Below, one piece after another: positions 37,997 through 49,690 of a stretch of 64,000 bases of DNA. Position 1 is the stretch's first letter; every line of letters begins with the position of its first letter. Location of the stretch: the NCBI GenBank assembly GCA_965178125.1, contig OZ237766.1:186001-250000 (forward strand), given 5' to 3'. Source of the stretch: Bilabrum cf. latius (Eukaryota > Bigyra: Bicosoecida > Bigyra > Bicosoecida). The position numbers and the translations under genes were made by a program. The notes beneath the pieces were generated by a model. It had not been told where the DNA came from. It saw only the letters and a list, made by a program, of their open reading frames with translations, and did not search any database.

Positions 37997-40900
37997 ATGG
38001 TCTCGCGCTTAGCTGGAACGGCTAGACAGGTGCAACTAAACACGGGTGGTACTACTGAAAAGGCGATCCTGAGCACTTTTTTCGAGAACACCTAGAAGGA
38101 GCTGATCGGACTCAAAGTTCTTGAACGAATGGGTTCGAAGGAATTGATCGTTGCAATGATGCTTGGTTCAAGATCTTGGCCGCAAGACAAATTCAAAGTA
38201 GGCCCTGCTCTCACTCCAATTGCTCAGAATGGGACAAGTGTACAGTAGACCGCAATGCACGAAGCAGCTGAGAAATTGAATGACGTGTTGAGAACAGAAG
38301 ACTCTGCTCATAGAAAGGATGCGTCCACAGCCTCAGACAAGCAAGACACGAGCTCGACGAAGGGATACGACCCCAACGAATCCAACAAAAATCAGCCGAG
38401 CAAATCTCCATGCCATGCACCGTAGATGGAGAACGCATCTTCTTCAGAGCGCCAGCATGCGAACGACTTCGTCGAACACGGCCACTCCAGTCGCAACCGC
38501 TCGGACCCAAGAGCCGACTCGATCGAGACCGTCAACGCCGGCCCCACGGGCGAGCAGCAGGTACACCTCGGAACCAGGGAGTGGTTCATGCGGGTCACAG
38601 AGGCAGCGTCATGCGCCTGCATGTGCGAGCCGGGCAAGGAAGGAAGCAAGGTATGCTGCGGGTAGTTGCGAAGGTGCCTCGCCCCGACATGCGACTGCGT
38701 GCGCACTTGTTGCTGCAACTGCGGGCCAAGATACGCGCTAGGCCACTCCACGGCCATGTACAGCAAGCAGGAAGGGCTGGTTGTGTCCACCAACATGCAC
38801 TCGGAGCAGACCAAGATGGTTCTGGGCATCACGTTTGTGCTCTTTGCCTTACTCTGGCTGGCTGCACTCGTGGTGTCTCTCGTGCTGAGGCTCACCGTCT
38901 CGGAGTACAGAGACGCGGCGGGCGACGGCCTAGCTCTGAACCAAAACGTGGTGTATATCCTAGTTCTTCTCGTCGCAGAGACATTTCCGGGCTCTTTTCG
39001 GTACGACACCACAGTCGCGATGGTTGTGTCCATCCTGGTTTTTATCGCGCAATGCGTGCGATACATGCTCATGAGGTCATACGACCAGCTGCAGCCCACC
39101 ACAGTATCCGTATCAGACCGATATCTGGGAATTGCGCCAGTGACAGCTCATCGCTTCTTTGTGTCCTATAAGTGGGGGCATCCAAGCAGTAGGAGCAAGC
39201 TGCGGAATGCCAATCGCAGCTCCACGGCAGGTGCCGAGGGCCTCGCTCGCAGCCTGGTACGGGCCCTCCCCAACGCGTGGGTGGACGTCATGAAGCTGCC
39301 CAACGCCGCATCGCTTCACGCTTCCATCTACACGGACCTGAAAGGGGCCATGTCCACCATCGTGCTGATGACTCCTGGATATTTGGGGAGCGTGAACTGC
39401 TTGTTCGAATTCTTGTGCCTCCTGAGGATGCACGCCGATGCCATCAACAGAGGGGAGCGGTCTCGCCTGACCCAGGCGTCCAGGGTGGTGGTGTACCTCC
39501 CTGTGGATGGGGACATGCCTGGACTCAAGTGGCCTGAATGGACTGATACGGCTGATATCTGCAAAAAGTACAACCGCGAAAGGATCAAGTCATGCTTGCT
39601 AGCGATGGGTGTGTCTGTGGTAGAGACTGGCTACGATTTGTTGCGTCACATCCACGACCGCATGTTCATGGGGATGCGAGGTGCCTTGATGCAGGCACGG
39701 GCTCCAGTGCAAGACTGGGGAGGGGCGGGAGGCAATACCAAAGAACACTCAGACCCAGGGGGTCCTCTTATGCACGATGCAGATGAATAGGACTCAGACT
39801 CAGTGGCGAGCTTGCACGCCTGGTGGAGCACAGCCGGCAGGGTCAGGGCTTCGGCCAAATCGGCCGTGGCTGGGACAATCGTGCCTGTTGAAATACCCTT
39901 AAATATTGCAGATTCCACTCAGGGTTGCTGCAGCCCGTGCCTGGCCGCATTCTCCTGCTCCGGGCATGTGTGCCCCCCGCCCAGGGCAATCTACGCTGGA
40001 AATCTTTGGATCGCCTGGGACGGGTCGAGTTCGGGCAAAATTTGCCGTGTGGCGCCCGGGCTGTGGTTTCTGGTGACGATCGCAGCGACGCTTGCGTACG
40101 GAGTAGCTCACATTGTTTGGGAGGACAGGAAGCTGAATGTCGGGTGGTTGAATGGGATTGATCCGCCGCTGCTTGGCACGGCGTTAGTGCTGTTGATCAT
40201 GTCGTGGCTCCTTGCTGACGGAGCTGCTGACCTCAATTGGAGGTACCAGCACAGCCCGTGCATGAACAAGATCTTGCTGGCAAGGTAGCTGCAGCCCGCA
40301 TACAAGATCAAGTCGACTAGCTCTGAGGTCCCTACAGTGGCTAGCCAAGGTGGTAATACACCTGAAGAGCATGGTAACGGCGCCGACGAGCCCGTCGCTC
40401 GTCACCACCACCTCAGGTTTGCATTCATGATGGGGGGCAGCTGTGAAACAGCAGAGTCAATCGTGTAGAACGACGTGAATAGGAAGCAACGGAGGAGGGA
40501 GAGTGAAAGGATGCCGAATACGTGGGCGAACGCCAAGCTGTCACCAGACAAAGCCGCTGGCAAGTCAACGTGTGCCGCAGCTGTATCGGAGCATGCAGAG
40601 CCACAAGTTTTGAAAGACGATGCTAAGGCTATTGTGCGTCCTAACGCCGTCGTTAATGTGTGTCAAATGCTTCGCGAGCTTGAGTTCGAGACACATGAGT
40701 ACCACTTTGACCTCGAGGACTCGAGCTGGAAGGAGAAAAGCGGCGCACACTAGAAAGCAGGCCAAACGTCGCCGAAAAAAATTCCATGCGGTCCCCTCTG
40801 CATGACCAAGGTGTTCGAGGTTTGAGGTCGATTAACGGTGGTAGCGGCGGTGGTGCGGCAGGTGCATCCGGATCGCCTTACTCTGTCCCCTTACTATCAG

Positions 40901-41506
40901 CCTCAATCAATGACGTTAACAGCGGCAAGCAAGACGGTGTCCCAGGGGAACCACTAGTCGCTGTATCGCCACAAAATACTAGTACTGGAAGTAGTTCTGA
41001 GGAGCCCCGGAAGGGCGCTTCGCGGTCTTCGGTAAACTTTGTGAAGAACGGAAAGGATCTCAAGCCCGGTATGATCTACTGTTTTGTGATCTCCACCGTG
41101 GCCCAGGCGAAGGCGTACTTGAAATCAATCTACGGATAGGACAACGCGCAGGTCGTGCTGTTGGTACACAATGAGGTGGCCGAGGAGTTGAATGTGCTGT
41201 TCGACGTCCTTCACGTGGGATACAAGACGGATAGGCGGAGTGAAGCAGAGAAGCGGCCACACCGTTGCTTTTATGCTTTCACCTAGTATATGTGCTGGCG
41301 CTTTGGTCCATCTGTGTGCTACACCCAGTGCCCATCATGCTGCCCTTCGTGTTTCTGCGGGTGCTGCTGCAAGTGCTGCAGTAGCAGGTGCTGTTGCAGT
41401 TGCGTATCGTGCAAGGCAGGTGCCCCCCCCCCAAAATCAGGATTTGGCGCAGAATCTGCTCGAGGCTCTATCGTCCAAGGTGGCGAGTGCCCTGCATCCG
41501 GGCTAA
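37997..41506 (+). pseudogene. TIR-like membrane protein, copy 2, with about 10 in-frame UAGs and two frame breaks
   Basis: ATG 37997 opens a frame collinear with copy 1: LGSRSWPQ, the Cys-rich block, the three hydrophobic helices, RFFVSYKWGHP, the SVNCLFEF strip, TALVLLIMSWLLADG and the terminal Cys cluster, ending at TAA 41504-41506. TAGs at 38093, 38246, 38423, 38663, 39788, 40286, 40466, 40751, 41137 and 41284 are read in phase. Opposite them, copy 1 has AAG, TCC (approximate), an unaligned position, TAC, TAG, CAG, GAG, an unaligned position, AGG and TCG. The frame breaks twice: between about 40754 and 40786, and at a C-run near 41420-41432 that is longer than in copy 1. Either the copy is decaying or these are assembly errors; an intron at the first break is also possible. 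Confidence 0.6.
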
Positions 41507-42601
41507 ACGCGGCCCCGTGTTGCATCATATTTGCCTGTCCGGCTTACTTGCTTGCTGACCTTAGGTTGCCTAGAAGGATCCGGTTGCGGGTGATCCATGC
41601 CAGGATGGTGGGCTGGTGAAGAAGCAGTCGTTCGGGGTGAAGCCCAGTGGTTCCGCGGGGCCGGGGGCAGTAATTTTTATATGGAGAAGTAGTGATGAGG
41701 TTCGAATTTAAACTGACCAAGCTTGAATGAATGAGCTCTCCAGTGGACTCTCCACGACACCCAAGGTGGAGGTATCTTGCACGCATCTAGAATGAATAGC
41801 GCGCGTTGAATGCCCGTGGCCTTCCACGATGAATCGTCGATATTCTCCACCAGCATGGGACACTTGTTCTTTTGCCTCATTACCGCCACCTTTCATGCCT
41901 GCAAAGCGTTGTTCCTTGCGGAGGGGCATAGGTTGCTGGCAGCCTTCGTGGCAGGCTCGGTAGCGGCAGGTTAAGTGATCCCAGTGGAGCCACGTATGCG
42001 GCTACCACCGCAGTATTCGTCATCATTTCGACCTTGCATGCCACCGTTATTGGTTCGGTAGATATGTACGTATACGTGAGGCCAACGCGGGTGCAGCCGC
42101 CCGTTGGTGACCCACGCAGCTATTCCCGCCCGTGTCCAATTCGCCGGGCGTGCAGTTTAATATCGAGTCAATCACAATGAGCGTCCCCGGGGTCCGTTCT
42201 TGATCGCTTCGTTGCTCGTAGGCTCGGCGTCAGCTCTCTCATTCACGGTGCTACACAGTACACTGTGGCAAGGTTGTGGCGTCCTCGTCTACGTACCGAT
42301 CCGGATCGACATATCGCTTTGCATGTCAGTTGTCACTGAGATAGTAGATGAATGACCTCCCAGGAAACCTAATGACACGATGGGCCCCTGCCCAGGCATC
42401 TAAATCCAGTCGTGGTTTAGCCCCTCGGCAGTTGTCCCCTTTCATCCAGGCCCAGGCCGCCTTACCAGCAGCGAAATGCGCAGCACAAAGACGGTTCTAA
42501 ATCTCGTTAGCGGCAAAAGTATGCTTGGAGTTATCACTTTGGCTTGCCGATTCAGTACAGATAGAATAGGCCTACTTCTTGTTTGACGAGAAGGAGATCC
42601 A
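41507..42601. other. Intergenic, no supported gene
   Basis: About 1.1 kb of moderate GC without a coherent frame or family match on either strand. It should include the promoter of the ankyrin-type gene that starts at 42602. Confidence 0.45.
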
Positions 42602-45600
42602 ATGCAGCACCCAATCCACTGGCGGGTTGACGACCCACCTCGCGAATCCTACCCCAATCTGGTTCCAGTAAACATGGCATACAGTGCATGTAAAATAGAT
42701 GTATGTACTGGAGGCCGCGAAAGCATTCCTTTTGATGATTACGTTTGGCAATCGAGAATCCAAGCCCTACCACGGAGAATCCAGGCAGCGACGTCACTAC
42801 CCATTGATTTCCTGACGGAAAGGCAATTGTTGAGCTCAAATAGAGCCTACGGTGACAATTGTAGAAGTTGTGCAGCTGCGATCTGTGCCATAAACCTTAC
42901 TGCGGGACAGCTTGACGAAAGCGGGTTGCGTGGCGTGTCCTCCACAGTCGAGAGGCTTCAAGCACAAGATGCTTTCTTCATGAATTTTGCCCTCCTCATT
43001 AGTATGGGAGCCAGTTACACTGAGTGCTTGCTTCTGCCACAGCTCGAAGCTGACCTCGCCGAGGCTTCGATTGAACGAAACTCAATCGTAGTGCAACGCA
43101 TTCTACGGGATCACTACAATAAGTAGTCACATGACGGCAGTGTATCTGATGATGAGCCAAGTAAATGTTCACTTTGGAAAGGTCTTGTTCCGGCAACTGG
43201 ACCGACCGGAGAACGTAGCATCGTTGCACTGGCTGCTGCCATGGGCAGCGAGCGGATTCTGGAAGAGGCGATGGACCATGCTGCGGATGTAGACTGCGCG
43301 TTAGACTATGAGACCAGAATTCACACTGTGAGGCCAGTAGGCGCCAGATCGCTCGCTTCCAAGCGTCGAGCGATGGCAGCCATTGAGCGAAAGGCGCGTG
43401 CAGTGCTCCACGAGGCAGGTGCAGGAACAGCAGCAGAAGTTTCAGAGCAGAACTGCAGAGCAGGAGCAGGAGCAGGCGCAGAGCAGGCAGCAAGTGCTGC
43501 ATAGACGCCGGGTGCAGTTCCAGTCAATATCAGCGCGTTGCCGGAGGCTGCACACGCGGCCTTGGCTTCCCAAGAGAGTAGGTCTAGCAAGCACCGGGCG
43601 TCGCCAGTGTATCAACCCACGCAGTACACCGAAGCTCAGGCCACTTCAATGAAGTAGGCTGGGCCTCCTTCCAGTCCTCTTGTTCTCGCCGTGCGCAGCG
43701 GTTGCATGGGCTCAGTTGGAGCCATTCAGGACCAGTGGCCCATCGATCTGGATTCCCCTTGGAATGCGCTCGACGAGGCGGCATGGCATGGGGACAAGTC
43801 ACTGTTCAATTGTCTTCTCATGCGATATGAGCACAAGGTGGATATCCTCTTTCGCAAGTCGGGAATGGGCTCGCAGCACAGGCCGTCATGGTTCTCGCCC
43901 CTTGTGCATGCCGCCAATCGAGGGCAACACCAGGTCGTGTTTGTCATCACTGATCTTCTGTTGGACGAATATGCCAGGTGCAGCAGTAGCCTGTCACACT
44001 GCCAGGTAGGGGAGGAGGGAGTTCGCTAGATTCTAGGAATGGCAATCGCTGGTGCCATACGGAACGCGCGGGTCGCCGCATTGCAAATGCTCCTCTCTGC
44101 GACATCCCGCCTGTCAATCGACTGCATAATCGACGGACACATCTCCACGGACACAATCAGCAGCAGATCGCCCTTCATGCTATCGCCCCAAGGCCATTGG
44201 GGCCTGGCAGGGTGCAGTCGATTGGACGCTGCCTGCTGCACAGGCACCGTCCAAGTCCTGCTTGAGAGCGGACACGAGCGGATGTGCGACAGGATCGTGC
44301 AGCTGCTCGCCATGCAAAGGATGCACGGTGCACTGCAAGCGCTCGCGGGGGATGGCCGCATTGCCCATGTCGTCATCCAACAAGCAGCGAGGTGGTGGGC
44401 GCAGCTTGACGGAGATTACAGCGACCCAGACATGGATTTCTACGAAGATATGTAGGCCGGGGTGCAGATGTGCTGGTCCAAGTTCCTGGCAATGGGTATC
44501 GTGGAGGTCATGGTCGGTACTGCATCCTTACCCAGTCACGTGCTGACCAAGCATGCCGGTGAGTTGCGCCCCAAGGAGGCCATCGTGTTGCTCCTGAACA
44601 ATTTCATGTAGTTTGGACCTACCAAGCTGCTCATCGGAAACAGAGCCAGCGAGACGCATGCTGCCCAGAGAGACGAGTACGGCCGCCCCGTGCCTTTGGC
44701 GTACAATGGCGCCACAAGGGCCGAGCAGGACGGGTACTTTGCATGGTATATGGCCGATCGAGTGGAACGACTCATGCGGCATCCACTTAGCCTTAACGAT
44801 GCAGACCATGCTGGCGCTGGTACCGGTCCTGGTCCTGGAGCTGGAGCTGGAGCAGGAGCTGGAGCTGGAGCTACTGGTGGTGAGCCTTCATGTGCTCGCG
44901 AACTAGGAGATGATGAGGAATCGGACCCTTGCCTACTTGGAGATGTGTATGGCGAGGATGAATCCTTGCTGGAGCTTCTGACTGGGCAATACGAAGCTGC
45001 AGCTGTCCTTGCCGGCGAGCAGCGTGACGGAGACACGGGTGTCGTGACCTTGTCTGCGATCGATGAAGAGGTGCCCGGGGAACAAGACGAGCCGTTCGAT
45101 GATTTCGATGCAAGAATGCTCCAAGCACTGTTGATGAAGCCTTGTGGAGGTCTGAGCGCAAAGAACCTCTGGGCTGTGCCTGTGTTGCATGCCCTGCTGA
45201 GGGGCGGCTGGTGTCCGTTCAGCTGCAGCGAAGCCAAGAGACACCGGTTGGCCCAGACAGTGGCTCCACTGCTGCAGTCGCCCGGAATGGGGAGATACCC
45301 ATGGTTTAGGGCGCTGCTCTGCATGATGCTGTCGCTTGGATGGCCGTTGTATCGATCTGTAGATACTGAAGGTATCCCAACGCTCTGGGACAGCTACAGC
45401 TGGAATCCAGCAAAGCGGGCGGCACTCAGTACTGCGACTTAGCGCGGCGCTTGGCGCGACGTAGGACGGATCCTAGGCGACAATGAGGCCGTTGAGCTGC
45501 TTCGGCGGAAGGCAGGTACTACCAGCCGGCCAAGGCAGAGTGCTATGGTGCTGTGGATGGAGGCCAAGCGAGCCAAAGACGCGACCGAGCAGGTCTGGCG

Positions 45601-45958
45601 CACTGCACTGGGGTGGCAGCCGCTCCGGCTCGGCCGATTCCTCAGTGGTGGCACGCGGGGCTCGTGCATGGCAGTCCGTGGGGTGCTTCCACCAAGCGGG
45701 CCTGAGAAGCCAGACGCCGCACCCACAGAGGGGGACCCTGACGGCGTTCCCCCCAGGGATGGCTGCACGCTGCTCATGGCAGCTGCTTTCAGTGGATGCG
45801 AGGACTCGGTGCGGGTACTGCTTGAGGCTGGTGCGAGCCCCAGTGCAGTCGATGATTTGGGTCGAAACGCTCTCTGGTGGGCCTCGGCGAGTACAGGGAA
45901 TAGGAAGGGCTCAGCTGGGGCTGGGTCTGCCTCAATCATCAGAGAGTACTTGCAGTAA
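42602..45958 (+). CDS. Ankyrin-repeat-type protein, 7 in-frame UAGs
   Basis: Frame of 1,119 codons from ATG 42602 to TAA 45956-45958, crossing TAGs at 43124, 43502, 43655, 44027, 44453, 44609 and 45440. The clearest ankyrin unit is near the C-terminus (DGCTLLMAAAFSGCEDSVRV, LLEAGASPSAVDDLGRNALW). Degenerate units lie around 43770-43950 (NALDEAAWHGDKSLFNCLL; SPLVHAANRGQH) and around 44040-44300 (LDAACCTGTVQVLLESG). A Gly/Ala/Pro linker (about 44814-44875) precedes an acidic stretch. Ankyrin repeats usually bind protein partners; no catalytic domain is visible. Intronless in this reading. The start is the first ATG in the open frame. Confidence 0.7.
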
Positions 45959-46087
45959 GTGACGAGTGTTGACTCAACATGAGGACTTGCGTTCATTACA
46001 ACGGATAGCTATCAGTTGCACTGGACTCGCGGTCTGGATCGAGGATCCCCAGGGGGATGCAACCTGATCTGTGACGCAGAACCAATC
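45959..46087. other. Short convergent spacer
   Basis: 129 bp between the TAA of the ankyrin-type gene and the TGA of the minus-strand histidine kinase. It starts with an AAGTGACGAGTG copy of the dispersed motif directly at the TAA. Confidence 0.6.
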
Positions 46088-49000
46088 TCAGCTAAGCGGC
46101 CGCCCGACACGCACCGCAGCTTGGTACATTTCCAATGCGCTGGCCGGCTTGCCCAGCACGCCATCCAGCCCAGCAGCCTTGAAAGACTCCAGGTCCGAAC
46201 CCAGAGCATCCCCCGTCAGGCCGAGGATCAAGAACCTCGACCCGTGCTCGGCTCGGATGGCCCGCGTTGCTTCGATGCCGTCCATCACTGGCATGGACTT
46301 GTCCATCGTGATCAGCCCCAACGGGGCAAGATCCCCTCGTGTTGCACTGCCATGCACTGCACCCGCATCCACCGCAGCCGCTCGCGCCCTCGCAGCCTAC
46401 ACAGCTTCCTTTCCGTCCGCAGCCAGCTCCGTGTCGAACCCGATCCTGCGCATGCCCCTGGCGAGCAGCTTCCTGTTGGTGGATACGTCGTCAACAACGA
46501 GGCACCAGCCTGGTCCGGAGCCGCCGCCTGACTTGCCGCCTGTACCACGACCCCTCGTCGTGGAAGCCTTGGTTGTGCCCTTCTCCATTTTCTTCTTCTT
46601 CTTCACAACCCGCCTGCGGGTCTTGCCCTCGGGCTTTCCTGCGATAGCACCCGCCCCTGCACGTGTCCCAGAAACTGCCCTACCGCTGGAATCTCCCGAT
46701 GACTTAAGCCCGGACTAGTTGTTGCATATAGCAGCCGCGGTGCCACCCGAGTCCGTCAGGATTACAACCGGCTCGGCCTACGTACCCGGCGTTGGTTCAA
46801 CAGCACTGTCACCTCCTACGCCAGCCCCCGCCACTAGAACGCTCTCGACCTCCTTGCCATTGGCTGCCTTGTCATCCCAGTACGCATGCTCCTGCTCGTT
46901 GGGACCTGACCCGCTAGCAAGTTCAACCGAGCCTGTTGCTCGGAGCATTCTCCTGAGATCGGTGGCGACTCGTGTTACAGCTTCTGATTCGGTATGCTCA
47001 ATCTCACCCCCTGTGCTCGTTGTATTGTCGCCATCATCATCATCCGAGTCGGTAGTGCGACCACCCATTGTGTTAGTCAGCTCCGATCGAAATGAGGCAC
47101 CATCCGACACGCTGCTGGGCTTCCACCTCCTCGACATCGTCGAGTCGCCTGCCAGCATGGCCCCAGTCTCGCCACCAACGCGCCGATCGCCATCACCCCC
47201 ACCCAGCCTGCCAGCCATCGCCTGAAAGGTGAACGTAAACACGCTGCCCTTGCCCTCTCCCTCGCTCGATGCCACCAGATCGCCCCCCATCTGTCGAGCG
47301 ATCCCGCGCGAGATGTACAGGCCCAGACCGGAGGAAGAGCCCGTGTACGCCACGCCGTGCCTGGCCTGCTTGTAGGGCATGAAGAGCCCATTGATGTCTT
47401 CACTCGTCATCCCACAGCCAGTGTCGCGAACAGCCATCGCGATCACAACGCTAGTAGGCATGTCATTTGATTCCTTTCCCTCGGCAGTTCTCGTCGATTC
47501 AGACGAGCTTGCGGTCTCCAAGTACGCGGTACCATCGGAGCCTGCCCCCCTCCCGATCGATCCTACCCCGTGCTGTTCCGTACCAGGCCGCATGACTGGC
47601 AATTCAACATGACCGGCGCCTTCGGTACGGCTATCTATCCCGTGGCTCGCTCCATCCATGCCCACACCCTCACTGGCCCAAGTCTCCACCATGATCGTGC
47701 CGCCCGCCGGCGTGAACTTGATCGCATTCGACACCAGGTTGGCGAGCACCTGCTTGATCCTGACCCCGTCACCCACGACCCGACGGGGCACGCTGCCCTT
47801 GTTCACAGCCGATAGCTTCACCCTCTTGGCCCAGGCACTCCTCCGGAACACCGTCCTGATGTCTCGTAGCAGGCCACTCGGACTCACCGTGTCTTGCCGC
47901 AGCTTGAGCCTGCCCTGCTCGATGCGCTGTGCCTCTAGCACGTCGTCGAAAATGTGCTGCAGTCCCTTGCACCCTTCCTTCTGTGAATTTAATACGTCCA
48001 CACCTTCCTCTAAGTTGCGGTACATGTCCTCCACCAGCTGGCTCAAGGGATGCTACATGCTGGGTGCCCTTCCAATGGCAGGCGACATGGGAGCCGCACC
48101 GCCCTCTCCATCAGCCTGCTGTTCCTCCTGCAACTACTCCTGCTACTGCGCGCCCTCAGTGCCCTAGCGCCCTGCCGTCCCGTCTTTAGCACCATCGTCT
48201 TCGATGCGCACCCCGCCGACTCTCCTCCTCAGCTGGATAGATTGTTCCCTGACCTCCTGCAGCGTGATGCCAAGCTCGTCCACAGCCAAGGACACGGCCT
48301 AAAGGGGCACCCGGGCCTCGTGGAAGATGTACCTGGTGAACTGCTGGATGGTCTGCAGGCGGGCCGTGGTGGCCTTACGCCTCCACTCCTACGCCTCGGC
48401 TGCCTGCTTTGCCACGGCGGTCACGTCCGCCCTCACGATGACGAGGGCGAGCGTGCACCTCAGAACGACCAACATCATGTCAGTCGCAGCGGCGGCAGCG
48501 GCTGCATCCTCGTCTTTGACGCCAAGAGGGCCCGTTGCAATGAATTCGATGATAAATGATGCGGTGAAAGCAATGTATACCAGCGCCATCCAGTGCACCA
48601 AAGAGATGCTGGTGCACCTGCAGTCGTGCTGGCTCTCGTCACAGACGTCCTGCTCGCTTCCCAAGTACGGGTGCTGCGCCCCTCCCAGGATCGTATCGGG
48701 TATGTCAGCGGATAGCTGTCTGTCCTCTGATAGCATGGGAGCGCTCTTCATGCGCTCTGGTGCTTCACCACGCGCATCTGAGCCAGCCCGAGCGGCCCGG
48801 GGGTGTGTGCTGGCTCCCGACTTGCTCACCCCGTGCCTGCTCAACGAATTGACCTATACGGTGTCTTGCAGTGGCGTCACGCTCGCGTCCTTTGCATGGA
48901 CTGCACGATCATGGCTTGAACAGCACCACTGTACATCAAATCGAGCTGGGACCGAACAGCTTTCTGTGTCCCGGTTGGGATGTCTTCTGTCCATGCTGAA

Positions 49001-49366
49001 GCACGTGGTTGCCGGGTATGACATGATGCAGTCTAGCCATTGGTCGAGGGATCCACGGAATACTTCAAGAAATACGTACAGCATTGCAAACACATAAGCG
49101 ATGTCCGCAATGATAAGGACTAGCGCTTCAATCGCGCTTGGCCATTGCAACGTCAAAGCTGGTACGAGCATGCCGACCAGCGCGGTAGAAATCAGGAATC
49201 CTGGCAGCCGCCGATCGCGAAAACCAATTGCTAGATTCAAATCGTTTGCCATAGAGAAGCTAAGGGAACCAACAATAAGACCCCGCTGCTACCACAGGGT
49301 GAAGCCGCCCGGCGCAACCGCTCGAGTTGAGCTCTCAAGAGCTAGAAATAGCACATGGACTCCAAG
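46088..49366 (-). CDS. Membrane hybrid histidine kinase with C-terminal receiver, 11 in-frame UAGs
   Basis: The minus frame from an apparent splice acceptor (CTCCGCAG) at 49367 to TGA 46088-46090 crosses TAGs at 49289, 48854, 48389, 48299, 48164, 48143, 48134, 48053, 46778, 46715 and 46397. N-terminal hydrophobic helices are followed by the H-box FTRYIFHEARVPL (His phospho-acceptor), N-box VLANLVSNAIKFTP, G1 VRDTGCGM and G2 SGLGLYISRGIARQMGG of the ATPase domain. The receiver has the acidic pair in CLVVDDVSTNRKLL, phospho-Asp in TMDKSMPVMDG and Lys in GVLGKPA. It should autophosphorylate and relay to its own receiver. Further upstream (49367-49690) hydrophobic coding such as VFLILSMIDGNG suggests one more exon whose donor I cannot fix. 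A short intron inside the receiver (about 46345-46400) is possible. Confidence 0.85.
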
Positions 49367-49690
49367 CTGCGGAGATTGGGTATAAAATGGACATATTCGC
49401 AAAGCAGGGCACTATAAACAACGAGATAAGGAAGCACCCGCTGTCGCTGTTGGCTCACTGCTGTGTTCAATACGGTTGCACTTGCGAAGAACCAAGCCAG
49501 ACGGGGCCTGAGCCCAGAGAAAAGGCCATAACACATAAACAGAGCCTGCACAAACAAGATGGTAGCCTCAGACTGTCTTGCCCATGACAAGTGGAAGTCT
49601 TCTGGCTTCCCGCATGATGCAAGTGCGGTGCTGGTGTCCATGCAACCATTCCCATCGATCATCGAGAGAATCAGGAAAACTATGCCCATG

